Shown here one piece after another: positions 48,990-58,011 of a stretch of DNA of 64,000 bases; the stretch's first letter is position 1; every line of letters starts with the position of its first letter. Position numbers and translations under genes: made by a program. Source of the stretch: Virgibacillus_O xinjiangensis (GTDB lineage Bacteria > Bacillota > Bacilli > Bacillales > Amphibacillaceae); contig NZ_JBHRSA010000041.1 of assembly GCF_042643145.1 (NCBI RefSeq), forward strand, positions 62,001-126,000, in the 5' to 3' direction. A model generated the notes under the pieces. The model was given only the letters and a program-made list of their open reading frames with translations, had not been told where the DNA came from and did no database searches.

Positions 48990-49730
48990 ATGAAGTACGA
49001 TGTAATTGGAGATATCCATGGTTGTTATGAAGAGTTGGTAGAGCTGTTCGAAACACTCGGATACCATAGCCATGACGACATTTATACCCATCCTGACGGA
49101 AGGATGCCTGTTTTCATCGGTGATATTACGGACAGAGGCCCATATTCCATGAGATGTATCGACTTAGTGACAAGCATGGTCAGTGAAAGAAGAGCGAAAT
49201 ATGTCCCTGGTAACCATTGTGATAAACTCTACCGTTATTTCAAGGGCAATAATGTTCAGATCAAACATGGATTGGAAACCACGGTGGAGGAATATCGGGT
49301 ACTCTCTTCCAGTCGGCAAAATGCCGTAAAAAAAAGGTTCATGTCCTTATATGAACATTCCCCTCTGTACCTTGAGATTGAAGAAGTACAAGCGGTCGTC
49401 GCCCATGCCGGGATCAAAGAATCATTGATCGGCCGGCACGATAAGCGTGTGAAATCCTTTGTACTATATGGGGATACGACCGGTGAGTTCTATGATGACG
49501 GTAGACCGGTACGGCGTGATTGGTCCCAGAATTACCAGGGGAGCCGTTGGATTGTCTATGGACATACACCTGTTCAGCAACCAAGAGAGGTGAACAAGAC
49601 AATCAACATAGACACTGGATGTGTATTTGGAAATGCGCTCACCGCTTTCCGTCTGCCAGAGGAAGAAACGGTCTCTGTCCCATCCCGCCAGCCGTTTGTC
49701 GAAGAAAAGTTCAGCTATTTCAGCGACTGA
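48990..49730 (+). CDS. prpE: Diadenosine-tetraphosphatase / serine-threonine phosphatase PrpE
   Basis: A 246-residue PPP-family metallophosphatase. The motifs GDIHG (DVIGDIHGCYEE), GDITDRG and GNHCD (VPGNHCDKLYR) supply the two-metal site, with later VAHAGI and VYGHTPV. It is very close to B. subtilis PrpE, which hydrolyses Ap4A and dephosphorylates proteins. The start at 48990 follows AAGGTGGG; the longer frame from 48924 has no site. Its tail overlaps the convergent yjbO-like gene by 11 bp. Confidence 0.9.
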   Translation: MKYDVIGDIHGCYEELVELFETLGYHSHDDIYTHPDGRMPVFIGDITDRGPYSMRCIDLVTSMVSERRAKYVPGNHCDKLYRYFKGNNVQIKHGLETTVEEYRVLSSSRQNAVKKRFMSLYEHSPLYLEIEEVQAVVAHAGIKESLIGRHDKRVKSFVLYGDTTGEFYDDGRPVRRDWSQNYQGSRWIVYGHTPVQQPREVNKTINIDTGCVFGNALTAFRLPEEETVSVPSRQPFVEEKFSYFSD

Positions 49731-50598
49731 TAAGTTGCTTCATATCACCAGGAGGGCTGGAAGTAAAGATCATTTGTTTCTTCGTTGCTGGATGTTCCAC
49801 TTCCAATTGAACGCAATGGAGTGCTTGGCGTCCGATTAAAGATGAAGACCCTCCGTACAGATCATCTCCTGCCAGCGGATGACCAATATGGGCAAAATGT
49901 ACCCGGATCTGGTGGGTCCTGCCTGTTTCCAGATTCACCTCTACCAACGTACGTTGATCAGGAGAAGCCAGTGTCCTGTAATGGGTCACCGCCTTCTTCC
50001 CTTCCGAAGTCACCGTTCGTTCAATGATGGATCCTTCTTTCCTGCCAATCGGAGCATCTATGGTTCCCTGCTCCTTTTCAAGAAATCCTTCCACCACCGC
50101 ATGGTACATGCGGTGTAAGTTCCCCGCTTTTTGTGAGGCAGACAACAGGGAATGGCTCAACCGATGTTTGGCAACCAGCATGAGGCCGGATGTATCTCTG
50201 TCCAGACGTGTCACCACATGAATGGTATAAGGAATCTGGTTTCTCTGATAATAGCCTAACAGTCCATTCGCAATCGAACAGACGGGATGGTTGTATGATG
50301 GCATTACCGGGACACCGGCCGGTTTATCTATAATAACAATATCATCGTCCTCAAACAGGATGGGGATATGCATCTCGACAGGATGAAGGTTCTGTCCAAT
50401 CGTTTCTGCAGGCAGAACAATCTCCAATTCATCACCCGCTGACAGTGAAAAACGGACAGTCTTCTCTCGTCCGTTTACCTTGATCGTTCCCCCATCAAAT
50501 TTTGCTGCTTTCAGAATGGCTCGGGAAAATCCGTGCACCTGCTGAAGGTAATCACGGATCGTCATCCCCTTTAGCCCTTCCTCTATTATCCATTTCAT
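49720..50598 (-). CDS. yjbO: RluA-family pseudouridine synthase (YjbO)
   Basis: A 292-residue RNA-modifying enzyme: N-terminal S4-like part (about 10-60) then the catalytic RluA domain, with Asp133 in TRLDRDTSGLMLVAK, and later VEVNLETGRTHQIRVHFAHI. It isomerises uridines in rRNA or tRNA; the site is unknown. First in a genomic run with nadK and relQ on the same strand (12-bp and 26-bp gaps), an operon order relQ-nadK-yjbO as in B. subtilis yjbM-N-O. Confidence 0.9.
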   Translation of the reverse strand: MKWIIEEGLKGMTIRDYLQQVHGFSRAILKAAKFDGGTIKVNGREKTVRFSLSAGDELEIVLPAETIGQNLHPVEMHIPILFEDDDIVIIDKPAGVPVMPSYNHPVCSIANGLLGYYQRNQIPYTIHVVTRLDRDTSGLMLVAKHRLSHSLLSASQKAGNLHRMYHAVVEGFLEKEQGTIDAPIGRKEGSIIERTVTSEGKKAVTHYRTLASPDQRTLVEVNLETGRTHQIRVHFAHIGHPLAGDDLYGGSSSLIGRQALHCVQLEVEHPATKKQMIFTSSPPGDMKQLISR

Positions 50599-50610
50599 AC
50601 CAGAATCCCC

Positions 50611-51414
50611 CTACAAATCAGCGTCATCGGAGATGAATGATTCACGGACCCTGTCCCAGAATGGGAATGGGCGGAACCTGGCAAAACGTACACGCTCTTC
50701 TGCCACCCGGCATTGAATCGATTTGACATCTGAAAAAGTGGACGTCACATGATCGATGGAGATAAGAAAGCTCTTATCGACCATCGGTTTCAATAGGCAG
50801 GTATGATGGTTCGGCAATATCAATGGCGAACCGATGGTACGGAAAACACGATTGTTGATCGACGCCATTTCGGTCAACTGGATCGCTTCGATGGAGGGAT
50901 GGATGATTCCACCTCCCAGCGCCTTGTTATAGGCGGTACTGCCCGATGGTGTGGATACACATAGTCCATCCCCACGGAAGGTCTCGAAGTGATCACCCTT
51001 GATCTGTACATCAAATACAACGGAACCTTCAGCTGTCTTAATCATCGATTCATTTAAAGCAAGATAACGGTCTTCTTTCCCAGTCTTCGGCCGGATGATT
51101 ACTTCCAACAGTGGATACTCGACAATTTGAAAAGGGGTTTTTGCAATCTCGATGATCAGCTTCTCCACTTCTTCTGGTGTCCAATCGGCATAGAAGCCTA
51201 GGTGGCCGGTATGTACTCCAATAAAGGCTGTCGACTCCAGACGGTGGTTGTAGCGATGGAAGGCTTCCAAGAATGTGCCATCTCCTCCGACCGAGATGAC
51301 CAATTCCGGTTCTTCCCTGTCATATTCCAATCCGAACTCGATCAAATACTGCTTCATTGTCGCTTTGATTTTCTGTGACCTTTCGTCTCCTCTTGATACA
51401 ATCTTGAATTTCAT
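50611..51414 (-). CDS. nadK: NAD kinase
   Basis: A 267-residue NAD kinase. Motif GGDGT at 43-47 (VISVGGDGTFLE), the NE/D motif ALNESMIKT, and GDGLCVSTPSGSTAYNKALGGGIIHP, the substrate-binding block. It makes NADP+ from NAD+ and sets NADPH supply for thiol and oxidative stress defence. Operon middle gene between relQ and yjbO. Confidence 0.93.
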   Translation of the reverse strand: MKFKIVSRGDERSQKIKATMKQYLIEFGLEYDREEPELVISVGGDGTFLEAFHRYNHRLESTAFIGVHTGHLGFYADWTPEEVEKLIIEIAKTPFQIVEYPLLEVIIRPKTGKEDRYLALNESMIKTAEGSVVFDVQIKGDHFETFRGDGLCVSTPSGSTAYNKALGGGIIHPSIEAIQLTEMASINNRVFRTIGSPLILPNHHTCLLKPMVDKSFLISIDHVTSTFSDVKSIQCRVAEERVRFARFRPFPFWDRVRESFISDDADL

Positions 51415-51440
51415 GATGGACGCCTCTCCCTCCCGCTGGT

Positions 51441-52058
51441 TTATTTCCGATGAAAAATCCGCTGTGCTTCCTGTACTTCATTCTTGATCTTGGACATTTC
51501 CTCATCCAATTTAAAAGCCGCCTCTGCGGCGCGCTGCAGCCTTTCCTTGATTTCTTTCGGAATACTTCCCTGATATTTATAATTCAACGAATGCTCATTA
51601 GTTGCCCAAAAATTCATCGCCAATGTACGAACCTGGATCTCTGCAAGGATGATCTTCATCCCATCAATCGTCTCCACTGGGTATTCCACTATCATATGAT
51701 AGGATCGGTAACCACTGTCTTTTTTATTGGATATGTAGTCTTTTTCAGCAACGACTCTCATGTCTCGACGCTGATGAATCATATCGACGACTGTATAGAT
51801 ATCATCCACAAACTGGCAGACTACCCGAACACCGGCAATATCCTGCATTTCTTTTTCGAGTTTTTCTATAGGGATCTTCCGTCGCTCCGCTTTTTCCAAT
51901 ATGCTCGCGACCGGTTTAACCCTTCCTGTGATAAATTCAATCGGGGAATGCCTTTTTTCATGTTCAAATTGCGACCGCATCCCTTTCAATTTCACTTTCA
52001 ATTCTTCCACAACTTGCCTGTAAGGTGCCAGCATTGCTTCCCAGTTCACATTCAACAC
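51441..52058 (-). CDS. relQ: Small alarmone synthetase RelQ/SasB (YjbM)
   Basis: A 205-residue (p)ppGpp synthetase without hydrolase, TGS or ACT domains. GRVKPVASILEKAERRKI (ATP region), VRVVCQFVDDIYTVVDMI, KDSGYRSYHMIVEYPVETI and AEIQVRTLAMNFWATNEHSL contain the conserved synthetase residues. The RelQ type forms tetramers allosterically stimulated by pppGpp. It opens the operon with nadK and yjbO, coupling alarmone and NADP metabolism. Divergent from yjbK. Confidence 0.92.
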   Translation of the reverse strand: MLNVNWEAMLAPYRQVVEELKVKLKGMRSQFEHEKRHSPIEFITGRVKPVASILEKAERRKIPIEKLEKEMQDIAGVRVVCQFVDDIYTVVDMIHQRRDMRVVAEKDYISNKKDSGYRSYHMIVEYPVETIDGMKIILAEIQVRTLAMNFWATNEHSLNYKYQGSIPKEIKERLQRAAEAAFKLDEEMSKIKNEVQEAQRIFHRK

Positions 52059-52185
52059 CGCCTCAAATTCTTGTCAGGTTCATTTTATCACAACACAACG
52101 AAATGGCTAACCTTTGCATAACCAACACAAATTCGCCATAATCAATAATAACTTATTTTGCAAGGAATTTGGAGGCGAATATGAC

Positions 52186-52761
52186 ATGACACAAGAAATA
52201 GAAATAGAGTATAAGAACCTGCTGACGAAAGAAGAATTTCAGCGTTTACTAACCAGCCTTCCCTTTCCCGATTCGGGGAAGATTCAAACAAACCATTACT
52301 TCGAAACGACTGAATTTTCATTGAAACAACATGGCAGTGCATTAAGAATAAGGGAGAAAGGCGGAGAATACCAGTTGACGCTGAAAGAACCCCACCCAGA
52401 CGGACTTCTGGAAACCCATGATAGACTGACAAGGAATGAAGTGGACGCTTGGCTGAATGGTGATTTTATTTTCAAGCCGAATGTGGGACAACAATTGGAG
52501 GAAAAAGGCATTCTACATGAAGACTTGGAGTATTATGGAAGTCTCACTACCAGCCGTCGGGAGATTGAACATCGAGGAGTTCTTCTTGTGCTGGATTACA
52601 GCACATATAATGGAAGAGAAGATTATGAATTGGAGCTTGAAGCTGATTCCAAAGAGCTGGGTACTGCCAGGTTCGACGAATTATTGACAGAACACAATCT
52701 CAAACGCCGGAAGACTCCGAATAAGATCCAGCGTTTTTTTGATAGCATAGCCAAAGCATAG
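52186..52761 (+). CDS. yjbK: CYTH-domain triphosphatase-like protein YjbK
   Basis: A 191-residue protein starting MTQEIEIEYKNLLTKEEFQR. The E-I-E-I-E-Y-K motif (ExExK at 4-8) and alternating charged strands (SALRIREKGGEYQLTLKEP, YELELEAD) form the CYTH tunnel that binds triphosphates and metal. It probably cleaves inorganic tripolyphosphate or a nucleotide analogue. GGAGG lies ten bases before the ATG. Divergent from relQ, a persistent pairing in Bacilli. Confidence 0.88.
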   Translation: MTQEIEIEYKNLLTKEEFQRLLTSLPFPDSGKIQTNHYFETTEFSLKQHGSALRIREKGGEYQLTLKEPHPDGLLETHDRLTRNEVDAWLNGDFIFKPNVGQQLEEKGILHEDLEYYGSLTTSRREIEHRGVLLVLDYSTYNGREDYELELEADSKELGTARFDELLTEHNLKRRKTPNKIQRFFDSIAKA

Positions 52762-52910
52762 TTGCCCAGGGGTGTTGAGGTGAATCAGAAAAGTTGCCCA
52801 AGCACCTTTACGTTGCTAAAATAATAATACAACAGGAAGTTTACATTCTTAATGATGAATGCTTAAAATTCCATCTATCACCGTTCTCAAGGCGGTAAGG
52901 AGAATAAACA

Positions 52911-53297
52911 ATGACCAATACAGAACATGGTACACTTTATGAAGCCATCGGCGGTGCCGATACAATAAATAAACTGGTTACAGCCTTTTACTCCAAGGTA
53001 GGCAAACATCCTTCCCTCACACCGATTTTCCCAGACGACCTGTCAGAAACAGCGAGAAAGCAAGAGTTGTTCCTGACCCAGTTCCTTGGCGGTCCCAGGT
53101 TGTATGAAGAAGAACGTGGCCACCCGATGATGAGAAGAAGGCATCTGCCTTTCCCGATCACACCAACACGCCGGGATGCATGGCTTGCATGCATGAAAGA
53201 AGCATTGATGGAGGCAGGAATTGAAGACCCTTATCGTACAGCCATCTTTGAAAGGTTAACTATGACAGCCAATCACATGATGAACACACCAGAATGA
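52911..53297 (+). CDS. yjbI: Truncated hemoglobin YjbI (group II)
   Basis: A 128-residue group II truncated globin. TLYEAIGGADTINKLVTAFY (about 8-27), FLTQFLGGPRLY, and RGHPMMRRRHLPFPI with the proximal His, then WLACMKEAL. Typically part of Spx-linked thiol and NO/peroxide chemistry; it forms an operon with spxH (13-bp gap). AAGGAGA precedes the ATG. Confidence 0.9.
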   Translation: MTNTEHGTLYEAIGGADTINKLVTAFYSKVGKHPSLTPIFPDDLSETARKQELFLTQFLGGPRLYEEERGHPMMRRRHLPFPITPTRRDAWLACMKEALMEAGIEDPYRTAIFERLTMTANHMMNTPE

Positions 53298-53310
53298 AAG
53301 GAGAATCAAT

Positions 53311-54204
53311 GTGAGCTGGAATCAAACTGGGCTCAGGCGTTCAAACCGCACCCACACATCCGAGAATTACAATTTTCTTGATTTGCTCCAAAAGCCGATT
53401 GAGATGTATGTGTTCATTGATCCCCTTTGTCCGGAATGCTGGTCTTTGGAACCTTACCTGAAGAAGCTGTCTATTGAATACGGCCGATTTTTCACATTGC
53501 GACCCATTATCAGCGGCCATTTAAATTCGTTGAATAAAGATTCATTCGACCAACCGCGGCGTATGAAAGATATATGGGAAACAACGGCGAAACGGACCGG
53601 AATGTGCTGTGATGGAGATCTTTGGATTGAGAACCCTGTTTCCTACCCTTGGATAGCCTCCTTGGCGATCAAGGCTGCGGAACTCCAAGGAAAAAAAGCT
53701 GGAAGGATTTTTCTCCGTAAACTGCAGGAGAGTGTCTTCCTGAAAAAGAAGGATATATCCGATGAACTCGTCCTCATCCAATGTGCAAAAGAAGCAAGAC
53801 TTGACGTGCCAGAATTTCGGGAAGATCTCCATTCTTCGTCTGCGAAAAAAGCCTTCCAGTGTGATGTGACATTGACCCAGGAAATGGATGTGGACTATAT
53901 CCCGACCATTGTCTTCTTCAATCAACTGGTTGAGGAAGAGGGAATTAAGATCTCCGGGCTCTATCCTTATGATATCTATGTACGTGTACTGAGTGAGATC
54001 CTGCAAAAGTCTCCAATCCCTTCTGAAAAGCCACCGCTGGAAGACTTCCTGTCCTTCTACGGTACAGTAGGTGATAAAGAGATCTCCGTCGTATATGATT
54101 GGACGGAGGCAAAAACAGAACGGGAAATGAAAAAACTTCAATTACGCCAGAAGGTGGAACGGATACCAGTCAAGTATGGCTCCTTCTGGAAATATACTGG
54201 ATAG
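53311..54204 (+). CDS. spxH: ClpXP adaptor SpxH (YjbH)
   Basis: A 297-residue DsbA-like protein with Cys40-Pro-Glu-Cys43 (IDPLCPECWSLEPY) and a His/Cys-containing N-terminus for zinc. YjbH binds Spx and presents it to ClpXP for degradation; oxidation or aggregation releases it. It reads from a GTG after AAAGGAGAA. Part of the yjbI-spxH operon, with spx itself 5 kb to the right. The sRNA RoxS lies antiparallel immediately downstream. Confidence 0.9.
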   Translation: MSWNQTGLRRSNRTHTSENYNFLDLLQKPIEMYVFIDPLCPECWSLEPYLKKLSIEYGRFFTLRPIISGHLNSLNKDSFDQPRRMKDIWETTAKRTGMCCDGDLWIENPVSYPWIASLAIKAAELQGKKAGRIFLRKLQESVFLKKKDISDELVLIQCAKEARLDVPEFREDLHSSSAKKAFQCDVTLTQEMDVDYIPTIVFFNQLVEEEGIKISGLYPYDIYVRVLSEILQKSPIPSEKPPLEDFLSFYGTVGDKEISVVYDWTEAKTEREMKKLQLRQKVERIPVKYGSFWKYTG

Positions 54205-54218
54205 AGTAACATGATATC

Positions 54219-54255
54219 AAATCTTGCGCCCGCCCAACTGGCTGGCACAAGATTT
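54219..54255 (+). terminator. Terminator of the yjbI-spxH operon
   Basis: AAATCTTG (54219-54226) with CAAGATTT (54248-54255) and inner GCC/GGC pairing, followed by six T. Confidence 0.8.
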
Positions 54256-54321
54256 TTTTATTTGTTGAAGGAGTGGAGTTTCAAATAAATGGAGAATGAC
54301 AGGAACACCTGCCCTAAAGAC

Positions 54322-54440
54322 AAAAAGAAAAGGATACACGGGGCAGCGTGTATCCTTTATCTCTCTTTGTATTCATACAAAGGGGGATGGGAGAAAGTTT
54401 CATGATCAAACAAAGGGGTTTTTGTTTGTTTTGAACTTAC
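54322..54440 (-). ncRNA. roxS: Small regulatory RNA RoxS (RsaE family)
   Basis: A 119-nt predicted transcript on the reverse strand: sigma-A promoter, two C-rich single-stranded segments (ACCCCTTTGTTTG and CTCCCATCCCCCTTTG), a small TTTGTAT/ATACAAA hairpin, and a 12-bp terminator stem (54329-54340 with 54347-54358) ending in TTCTTTTTG. The duplicated CCCCUUUGU motifs match RsaE/RoxS as I remember it. The position between yjbH and yizD is the B. subtilis roxS locus. RoxS pairs with ribosome binding sites of mRNAs for oxidation-reduction and central metabolism enzymes and responds to ResDE (SrrAB). Confidence 0.88.
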
Positions 54441-54446
54441 ATTGTA

Positions 54447-54498
54447 ATCATAACAACATTACTTAAAATAATCAACAGACATGTTCTTCCTTTCACAA
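54447..54498 (-). promoter_or_regulatory. RoxS promoter
   Basis: Reverse strand TTGATT (54475-54470), 17-bp spacer, TATGAT (54452-54447). Upstream TTGTGAA (54498-54492) resembles half of a Rex (NADH sensor) site. A ResD site is not evident. Confidence 0.7.
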
Positions 54499-54571
54499 AT
54501 CTGTCACTTCTAATGCAAAATTCTCCGTCATATAGTACAGTAAACCGAAAAATTGAGAAGGAGTGGTGTAC

Positions 54572-54748
54572 ATGCGGGATTTCTTGCCTGTCCTATTTCT
54601 TGCTTTAACCTTCTTCGCACTTGTTCTGAACTTATTCGGCCTTATGCAGATCATCCCTATCTACCTCACGCTTCCCATCCTTTTCCTGTCGATTTACTTG
54701 ACCCTCTATTCCTTTACCCATAAACGAGCCTACCGGGGCGGCCGTTGA
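54572..54748 (+). CDS. Small two-helix membrane protein (yizD position)
   Basis: A 58-residue protein starting MRDFLPVLFLALTFFALVLN, with two membrane helices (about 4-24 and 28-48) and a basic end KRAYRGGR. The ATG at 54572 is eight bases after AAGGAG; the GTG three codons earlier overlaps that site. The gene lies where B. subtilis has yizD, between spxH/roxS and pepF. Sequence identity to YizD cannot be checked here. Function unknown. Confidence 0.6.
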   Translation: MRDFLPVLFLALTFFALVLNLFGLMQIIPIYLTLPILFLSIYLTLYSFTHKRAYRGGR

Positions 54749-54779
54749 ACATCTCTCTTATTATTTAATTCTATCCAAA

Positions 54780-54824
54780 AGAGCCGGATAGTCCCTTATA
54801 GGGGACCACCCGGTCTCTCTTTTT
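54780..54824. terminator. Bidirectional terminator before pepF
   Basis: AGAGCCGG (54780-54787) with CCGGTCTCT (54810-54818) and inner GTCCC/GGGAC, followed by CTTTTTC rightwards and T4 on the reverse strand. Confidence 0.8.
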
Positions 54825-56627
54825 CTATAGCAGCATATTTTCCATCTCTTTCAGTTTTTCTTCAAATACAGCCAGAGCATCGAGGATTGGCTGTTTGGAT
54901 GTCATATCGACACCAGCTTTTTTAAGCACCTCGATTGGATAATCACTGTTCCCTGCCTTCAGGAAGTCGATATAGCGGTCCACGGCACCGTCTTTGCCTT
55001 CGAGAATGCCATTAGCCAGTGCGGTGGCTGCGGAATACCCGGTTGCATACTGATAGACATAATAATTCATATAGAAATGTGGTATGCGTGCCCATTCGAG
55101 ACCAATTTCTTCATCAGAGACAACCTCGTCACCAAAGTATTTCTGATTCAGTGCATAGTAGATCTCTGTCAATTTCTCGGCAGTCATCGCTTCTCCATCC
55201 TGCATACGCTTATGGACATCGTGTTCAAACTCAGCAAACATGGTCTGACGGAACACAGTCCCACGGAAACCTTCCAAAAAATGATTCAGTATATAAAGTT
55301 TCTGTTTGTCATCCTCTAGATTGTTCAACAGGTAGTCATTCAGAAGCGCCTCATTGGTGGTTGAAGCCACTTCCGCCACAAAGATGGAGTAATTGCCATA
55401 ACGGAACGGCTGATTTTTTCTAGTGTAGTAGCTGTGTACCGAATGGCCCAGTTCATGTGCAAGCGTGAAAGTATCATTGATATTGTCTTGCCAATTCAGC
55501 AGTATATATGGATTGGTCCCATATGCTCCGGAAGAATAAGCACCACTGCGCTTCCCTTTATTTTCTTCGACATCAATCCACCGGTTGTCATACCCTTCCT
55601 TCACTATGTCCACATATTCCTGACCCAACGGCTTCAAGCCCTCAAGGACATAGTGCTGTGCCTTCTCATAAGGAATCTTCATATCCACGTCCTGGACAAG
55701 CGGTGTGTAGAGATCATACATATGCAATTCATCGACATCAAGAACTTTTTTGCGCAGTTTCGTGTATCGATGCAGCAGATGCAGGTTATCGTTGACCGCT
55801 TCCACCAGATTATCATATACCTTTTCAGGAATATTGTTGTTGTCCAGTGCGGCTTGTCGGGCGGATTCATAATTACGCACTTTTGCGTTGAAGTTATGCT
55901 GTTTAACTCCACCGGTCAAAGTGGATGCGAAAGTATTTTTAAAGCTGCCGTAAGTCTCATACATCGCTTTGAAAGCAGCCTCTCTTACACTCCTGTCCTG
56001 GGATTCAAGGAAACGGATGTAACGGCCGTGCGTAAGGTCTTCCTCTTCCCCATCCTCATTTTTGATGGTTGGGAATGTCAAATCAGCATTATTCAACATA
56101 CTGAATGTCTGTGAAGCATTTGACATCGGTTCGGATGCTTCTGCCAGAAGCGCCTCTTCTTTCTCGCTCAAAACATGGGGACGCTGGCGGTTGATCTCAT
56201 CAAGCGTTTTCCGATACTCTTGCAAGTCTTCGTTTTCTTCCAGAAAACCTCTCAATTTCTCTTCGTCCATGGAAAGGATTTCCGGTACAATGAAACTCAT
56301 GGAGCTTGAAGCCTTGGTCAGGACATTTTCTGCCTGGGCGTTCAATCCCTGATAAAAAGAATTGGTCGTATCCTGGTCATAGCGCATATGCGCGTATGTA
56401 AACAGTCTGCCCAAGCGTTCAGATAGCTTATCCTGCAACTTCAGGACGTCATACAAGGTCTGGGAGGATTCATCCAACTTACCTTGGAACGCCTCTATCT
56501 GCGGAATATCATTCTGCAAACTTTTCAACTCAGCCTGCCAATCTTCGTCCGTGGTAAAAATATCTTCCAGCCTCCATGTCCGATCATGAGGCACTTCACT
56601 TCTTTTCGGTAGTTCCTTTGCAGCCAC
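54825..56627 (-). CDS. pepF: Oligoendopeptidase F
   Basis: A 600-residue M3B metallopeptidase with zinc motif His391-Glu392-x-x-His395 (TLAHELGHSVHSYY) and the third ligand region EVASTTNEALL. Cytosolic, it cuts short peptides, and overexpression in B. subtilis inhibits sporulation initiation. The N-terminal helical domain (ELPKRSEVPHDRTWRLEDIF) is complete. Located between the yizD-like gene and coiA as in B. subtilis. Confidence 0.93.
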   Translation of the reverse strand: MAAKELPKRSEVPHDRTWRLEDIFTTDEDWQAELKSLQNDIPQIEAFQGKLDESSQTLYDVLKLQDKLSERLGRLFTYAHMRYDQDTTNSFYQGLNAQAENVLTKASSSMSFIVPEILSMDEEKLRGFLEENEDLQEYRKTLDEINRQRPHVLSEKEEALLAEASEPMSNASQTFSMLNNADLTFPTIKNEDGEEEDLTHGRYIRFLESQDRSVREAAFKAMYETYGSFKNTFASTLTGGVKQHNFNAKVRNYESARQAALDNNNIPEKVYDNLVEAVNDNLHLLHRYTKLRKKVLDVDELHMYDLYTPLVQDVDMKIPYEKAQHYVLEGLKPLGQEYVDIVKEGYDNRWIDVEENKGKRSGAYSSGAYGTNPYILLNWQDNINDTFTLAHELGHSVHSYYTRKNQPFRYGNYSIFVAEVASTTNEALLNDYLLNNLEDDKQKLYILNHFLEGFRGTVFRQTMFAEFEHDVHKRMQDGEAMTAEKLTEIYYALNQKYFGDEVVSDEEIGLEWARIPHFYMNYYVYQYATGYSAATALANGILEGKDGAVDRYIDFLKAGNSDYPIEVLKKAGVDMTSKQPILDALAVFEEKLKEMENMLL

Positions 56628-56731
56628 AATAAATTCCTCCTTTTACTCTTCTTTCCCATTACTATTCTTGATATGGCATAAAATTCCTGCAGAAATGCCT
56701 TATTTTCTTAGTATAACGAATAAGGCGGGAT

Positions 56732-57919
56732 TCATGCCTTTATTTTGCCTTTTGACTTGTCTGCAAGATAATCCATCAGTTCGTCATCCGCAGCAGTGGA
56801 CTGTTCAATATGCTGGTGGTATTCCACATCCCGGACCTTCTGAAACAATTTATGGCCGATGGGATGGAGATAACCACAATCTACCAGGAGTTTAAAATAC
56901 TCGCGTACTGGATTTCCCGGTTCCTTGATCAGAGGATAGTATTTGGGAGAATTTATGGATTTCCGTAACAACTGTTCACTGCGATGAAGGGAAATCTTCT
57001 GCCCTAAAGGGAGCGGGGTAAGCAAATCGATCAGCAGCCGGCTTTGCCAATCCCATGGCGGACTGGTCATCATATATTGAGAGGGTACGGGAAGGTACAC
57101 TAATGACGGAAGACGCTCTACCTGCCTCCCGTTCAAGTACAGCCATTGATGCCAGGCCAACTCCTTTCCATACAGTCGGTTTTTTGGTTTCATGCGGAAA
57201 CGCTGTTTCTCTTTTTTCCATTGGGAGAACAGGTCTTGCGGCGAGTATGCCACTGTGCGGAAAATATCCGGAAAGTGAAGGTTATTTAGACGCTGCTGTC
57301 TGAATTTCCCGATAGCCATTCCTGCAGAGGTAAGGTGAATATCCTGAAAAGTAAGGAACTGAAGGGTATGGGGGCAGAAGTAGAATAATGTGAGTGGAAA
57401 ATCAGGAGAGAATTGGTGGGCAAGATGGATGGAAAACCGATCCAATTTGAAGTGGTCTGTGGTTCTCCGATTCATTCGTTTTTCTCCGAGGATCCATAAT
57501 GGTATGATTCCCTCATCTATGTAGCCTCTATTTCTTTCGTTTAGCTGAGAGATCGGTATCTTGGCGCATTGATATTCAATGGCAATTCGTCTGCCAGGAA
57601 GGGTAAGAAGCAGATCGGGACGCTGGTGAATTTCTGGCAAATAAGCCTCTAGTTCAACCTGCAGCCGCTGCGCTTGAAGCCAACGATATAACTGAAGCTT
57701 ACCCCATTCATGATACATTCCCTCTCCCCCACTAGCCGGACAAGTGCCGGAGGCCTGATGAGCAAAATGGGGAATTACTCTTGTTCCGGCTTTGATGATG
57801 ACTGGTTGTCTGCACAATGGGCAGTGAAACGAGCCGGTAGTCCTCCATGAATCAATTTGTTTTCTTGAACACGTGGCAAGTGTTACGGCCTTTCCTTGTG
57901 AAGAAATAGCCCGAAGCAT
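56732..57919 (-). CDS. coiA: Competence protein CoiA
   Basis: A 395-residue protein: N-terminal zinc-like Cys pair in FHCPLCRQPVIIKAGTRVIP with HFAH, then a nuclease-like core (about 65-150; EAYLPEIHQRPDLLLTLPGR, IAIEYQCAKI) with the D, E-x-Q pattern of PD-(D/E)XK enzymes. CoiA is induced in competence and aids recombination of incoming DNA. No ComK box (AAAA-N5-TTTT) is visible just upstream. Neighbours pepF and mecA are the usual ones. Confidence 0.85.
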   Translation of the reverse strand: MLRAISSQGKAVTLATCSRKQIDSWRTTGSFHCPLCRQPVIIKAGTRVIPHFAHQASGTCPASGGEGMYHEWGKLQLYRWLQAQRLQVELEAYLPEIHQRPDLLLTLPGRRIAIEYQCAKIPISQLNERNRGYIDEGIIPLWILGEKRMNRRTTDHFKLDRFSIHLAHQFSPDFPLTLFYFCPHTLQFLTFQDIHLTSAGMAIGKFRQQRLNNLHFPDIFRTVAYSPQDLFSQWKKEKQRFRMKPKNRLYGKELAWHQWLYLNGRQVERLPSLVYLPVPSQYMMTSPPWDWQSRLLIDLLTPLPLGQKISLHRSEQLLRKSINSPKYYPLIKEPGNPVREYFKLLVDCGYLHPIGHKLFQKVRDVEYHQHIEQSTAADDELMDYLADKSKGKIKA

Positions 57920-57986
57920 TCATTCACCACCTCCTCTTCTAAATATTCTTCTTGGAGAGAGGGAAATCCTGCTTTGCACAAAAAAA

Positions 57987-58011
57987 TAGACACCCTATAA
58001 CAGAGTGTCTA
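57987..58011 (-). terminator. Terminator of mecA
   Basis: TAGACACCC (57987-57995) with GAGTGTCTA (58003-58011), one mismatch; the stem includes the mecA stop codon and runs into seven T. Confidence 0.85.

Noticed and set aside
57920..57970. ComK box before coiA
   Set aside because: No AAAA-N5-TTTT motif in the short upstream region.
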